Shown: one piece after another, positions 62,707 through 64,000 of the stretch
Position numbering within the stretch: position 1 is the stretch's first letter
Layout of the letters: every line of letters starts with the position of its first letter
Source: Vallitaleaceae bacterium 9-2
GTDB lineage: Bacteria; Bacillota; Clostridia; Lachnospirales; Vallitaleaceae
Length of the DNA stretch: 64,000 bases
Assembly: GCA_038396585.1 (NCBI GenBank)
Contig: CP121691.1
Coordinates: 248,001-312,000, forward strand
Direction of reading: 5' to 3'
The notes under the pieces: model-generated
The model's input: only the letters and a program-made list of their open reading frames with translations
The model's database searches: none
What the model was told of the DNA's origin: nothing
Translations under genes and position numbers: made by a program

Positions 62707-63438
62707 ATGAAAGTATTAATTGCAGATGATGACAAAAGCATGCGCTTTGTTCTTCGAAAAGCGTTAGAAAAACATGAGGATATCAATGTTGCATGTGAAG
62801 TAGATAGTGGAAGTAAAGCTGTGGTAGCCTTTGAAAATGAAAAATTCGATGCTGTTTTTTTAGATGTAGATATGCCGGAGCTTGACGGTATTGAAGCGGC
62901 AAAAATGATATTGGATATTCAACCAAAGTGCATCATTGTTTTTGTCACCGCATATGAAAGGTATATGCAGGATGCATTTGAACTATATGCGTTCGATTAT
63001 ATGGTCAAACCGTTTAAGTTAGAACGGTTGACACAAACGATTAATCGAATGCGCCATTTTATTAGTGAGATGGATGAAGTAAAGCAAGAAAAAGTTGAAG
63101 CCATTAACAATGATCTACTCCTCAAAGTCCATGATGGGATGGTCGTCATACGTCCTGAAGAGATTCTCATGATTGAACGTGAGAATAGATGCTCGGTTAT
63201 TGTTACAGCAAAAGAACATTATAGTATAAACAAATCCCTGGCTGAACTTGAATCTATTTTACCGGAAGATGAATTTTTACGCACGCATAAATCCTACATT
63301 GTACGTTTGGATAAAATAGAAAAATTAAATGTATATGGTCGATGGACTTATGTGGTTAAATTAAAAGGAACGAAGAAAGACGCTTTGTTGACCAAAGAAA
63401 AAGCAAAAATTCTTGAAACAATTTTTAATCCACTATAA
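62707..63438 (+). CDS. LytTR-family response regulator
   Basis: ATG at 62707 gives 243 residues; a TTG 6 nt upstream is possible. The receiver domain has DDDKS, phospho-acceptor DVDMPELDG and the conserved VTAYERYMQDAFELYAFDYMVKPF. The C-terminal LytTR DNA-binding domain runs from about 135 (LLLKVHDGMVVIRPEEILMIERENR to FLRTHKSYIVRLDKIEKL). Probable partner: the kinase at 60087. Confidence 0.92.
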   Translation: MKVLIADDDKSMRFVLRKALEKHEDINVACEVDSGSKAVVAFENEKFDAVFLDVDMPELDGIEAAKMILDIQPKCIIVFVTAYERYMQDAFELYAFDYMVKPFKLERLTQTINRMRHFISEMDEVKQEKVEAINNDLLLKVHDGMVVIRPEEILMIERENRCSVIVTAKEHYSINKSLAELESILPEDEFLRTHKSYIVRLDKIEKLNVYGRWTYVVKLKGTKKDALLTKEKAKILETIFNPL

Positions 63439-63481
63439 GTTGAGTGCGTGACAAAAAGCTTTCTGTCAAAAAAATAAAAAT

Positions 63482-63530
63482 CAAAAAAGCAGATGCATGT
63501 ACAGCTTTGGCTGCAGCATCTGCTTTTAAT
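63482..63530. terminator. Bidirectional terminator
   Basis: AAAAGCAGATGC-TGT-CAGC and GCTG-AGCATCTGCTTTT form a long stem with TTTG loop, A-run before and T-run after, between the LytTR gene and convergent dapB. Confidence 0.85.
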
Positions 63531-63569
63531 ATGGCTTTTAATATGGCATCCCATAAAATAATATGAGAA

Positions 63570-64000
63570 TTATTCGATAACATCGCCCATGGAGTACATT
63601 CCTTTTGGTTGATGGGCAAGGTATTTGGCTGCGTTAACGGCGCCAACGGCGAAAATTTCCTTGGATTGAGCAATATGGTTAATTTCAAAAACTTCATCTT
63701 TGCCGGCAAAGATTACTTGATGCTCACCAACAATGGTCCCACCACGTAGAGCATGTATTCCGATTTCTTTTTTTGGACGCTTGATGCGTTCTTGACTACG
63801 ATCATAGGTATAGCTATATTTTTCATCAAGAACTTCATTGATGGAATCAGCAATATAAAGTGCTGTGCCGCTTGGGGCATCCACCTTTTGATTATGATGC
63901 TTTTCAATAATTTCAATGTCAAAATTTGCACCTGTAAGCACCTGGGTAGCCTTCTTGACTAAGTTTGCCATTAGATTGATACCAAGGGACATATTGGCTG
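63570..64000 (-). CDS. dapB: 4-hydroxy-tetrahydrodipicolinate reductase DapB, C-terminal part (partial)
   Basis: The minus-strand frame enters from beyond the window end and reads (A)NMSLGINLMANL, HHNQKVDAPSGTALY and ends GMYSMGDVIE. The KVDAPSGT motif holds the catalytic Lys and the substrate-binding SGT of DapB, which makes tetrahydrodipicolinate for lysine and meso-diaminopimelate. About 142 residues of the C-terminal domain are visible; the NAD(P)-binding N-terminus lies outside. Confidence 0.95.
   Translation of the reverse strand, partial: ANMSLGINLMANLVKKATQVLTGANFDIEIIEKHHNQKVDAPSGTALYIADSINEVLDEKYSYTYDRSQERIKRPKKEIGIHALRGGTIVGEHQVIFAGKDEVFEINHIAQSKEIFAVGAVNAAKYLAHQPKGMYSMGDVIE

Noticed and set aside
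1-64000. CRISPR array or insertion sequence
   Set aside because: No regularly spaced repeats and no transposase with flanking inverted repeats were seen on reading through the window.

Overview
The window is low-GC, Gram-positive-type DNA, most likely from an anaerobic, motile member of the Clostridia (Lachnospirales-like). Supporting signs are the murB-rapZ-yvcK-whiA-crh order, AGGAGG-type ribosome sites, the tRNA run Pro-Gly-Arg-His-Gln-Lys-Leu, clpP-clpX-lon-engB, a DUF4364 protein, a riboflavin ECF component under an FMN riboswitch, FloA, and a chemoreceptor with an H-NOX haem domain. The species is not identified.

Layout. 1-4254: housekeeping operon (murB end, rapZ, yvcK, whiA, a crh-type HPr, rdgB, a YfcE-like phosphodiesterase). 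4261-5088: seven tRNA genes behind one consensus promoter. 5089-5849: no intact gene, but a decayed integrase end beside tRNA-Leu. 5850-8268 (minus strand): immunity module with an XRE repressor, an ImmA/IrrE protease and a membrane-anchored GIY-YIG protein. 8269-8485: divergent promoters with four copies of one operator. 8486-21027: a late regulator followed by a complete PBSX-type contractile tail and lysis module with no head, portal, terminase or replication genes, so probably a tailocin (phage-tail-like bacteriocin). 21028-29085: lipoprotein, autoregulated MerR regulator, PH-domain protein, Ogt, a MacAB-type efflux operon, a CYTH protein and a DJ-1 protein. 29086-35473: oligopeptide ABC operon oppBCDF-A. 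35608-41832: protein quality control (tig, clpP, clpX, lon) and engB. 41803-46888: DUF4364, malic enzyme, a glycosyltransferase, an HD-GYP protein and ribU. 46964-56786: exopolysaccharide synthesis and export cluster. 56815-64000: H-NOX chemoreceptor, alkaline-phosphatase-superfamily enzyme, sensor kinase, nfeD-floA, a small protein, a LytTR response regulator, and the end of dapB.

How the tail island should work. The XRE repressor sits on CTTAC-N7-GTAAG sites that cover both divergent promoters. ImmA probably destroys the repressor on a stress signal, which frees the rightward promoter and the sigma-region-4-like regulator. That protein probably activates a late promoter near 9000 that drives terminator, sheath, tube, chaperone, tape measure, hub, baseplate, fibre, XhlA/holin and endolysin genes. 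A strong hairpin between tube and chaperone genes probably lowers expression of the low-copy parts. The chaperone carries a textbook -1 slippery site. The endolysin has an in-frame ochre codon upstream of its M23 domain, so lysis may be impaired.

Outside the island the most notable gene is the H-NOX chemoreceptor: the haem ligand and the distal residues W9, N74 and Y140 that bind O2 in the Thermoanaerobacter protein are all present at the same numbers. No CRISPR array, rRNA gene or intact insertion sequence was seen.
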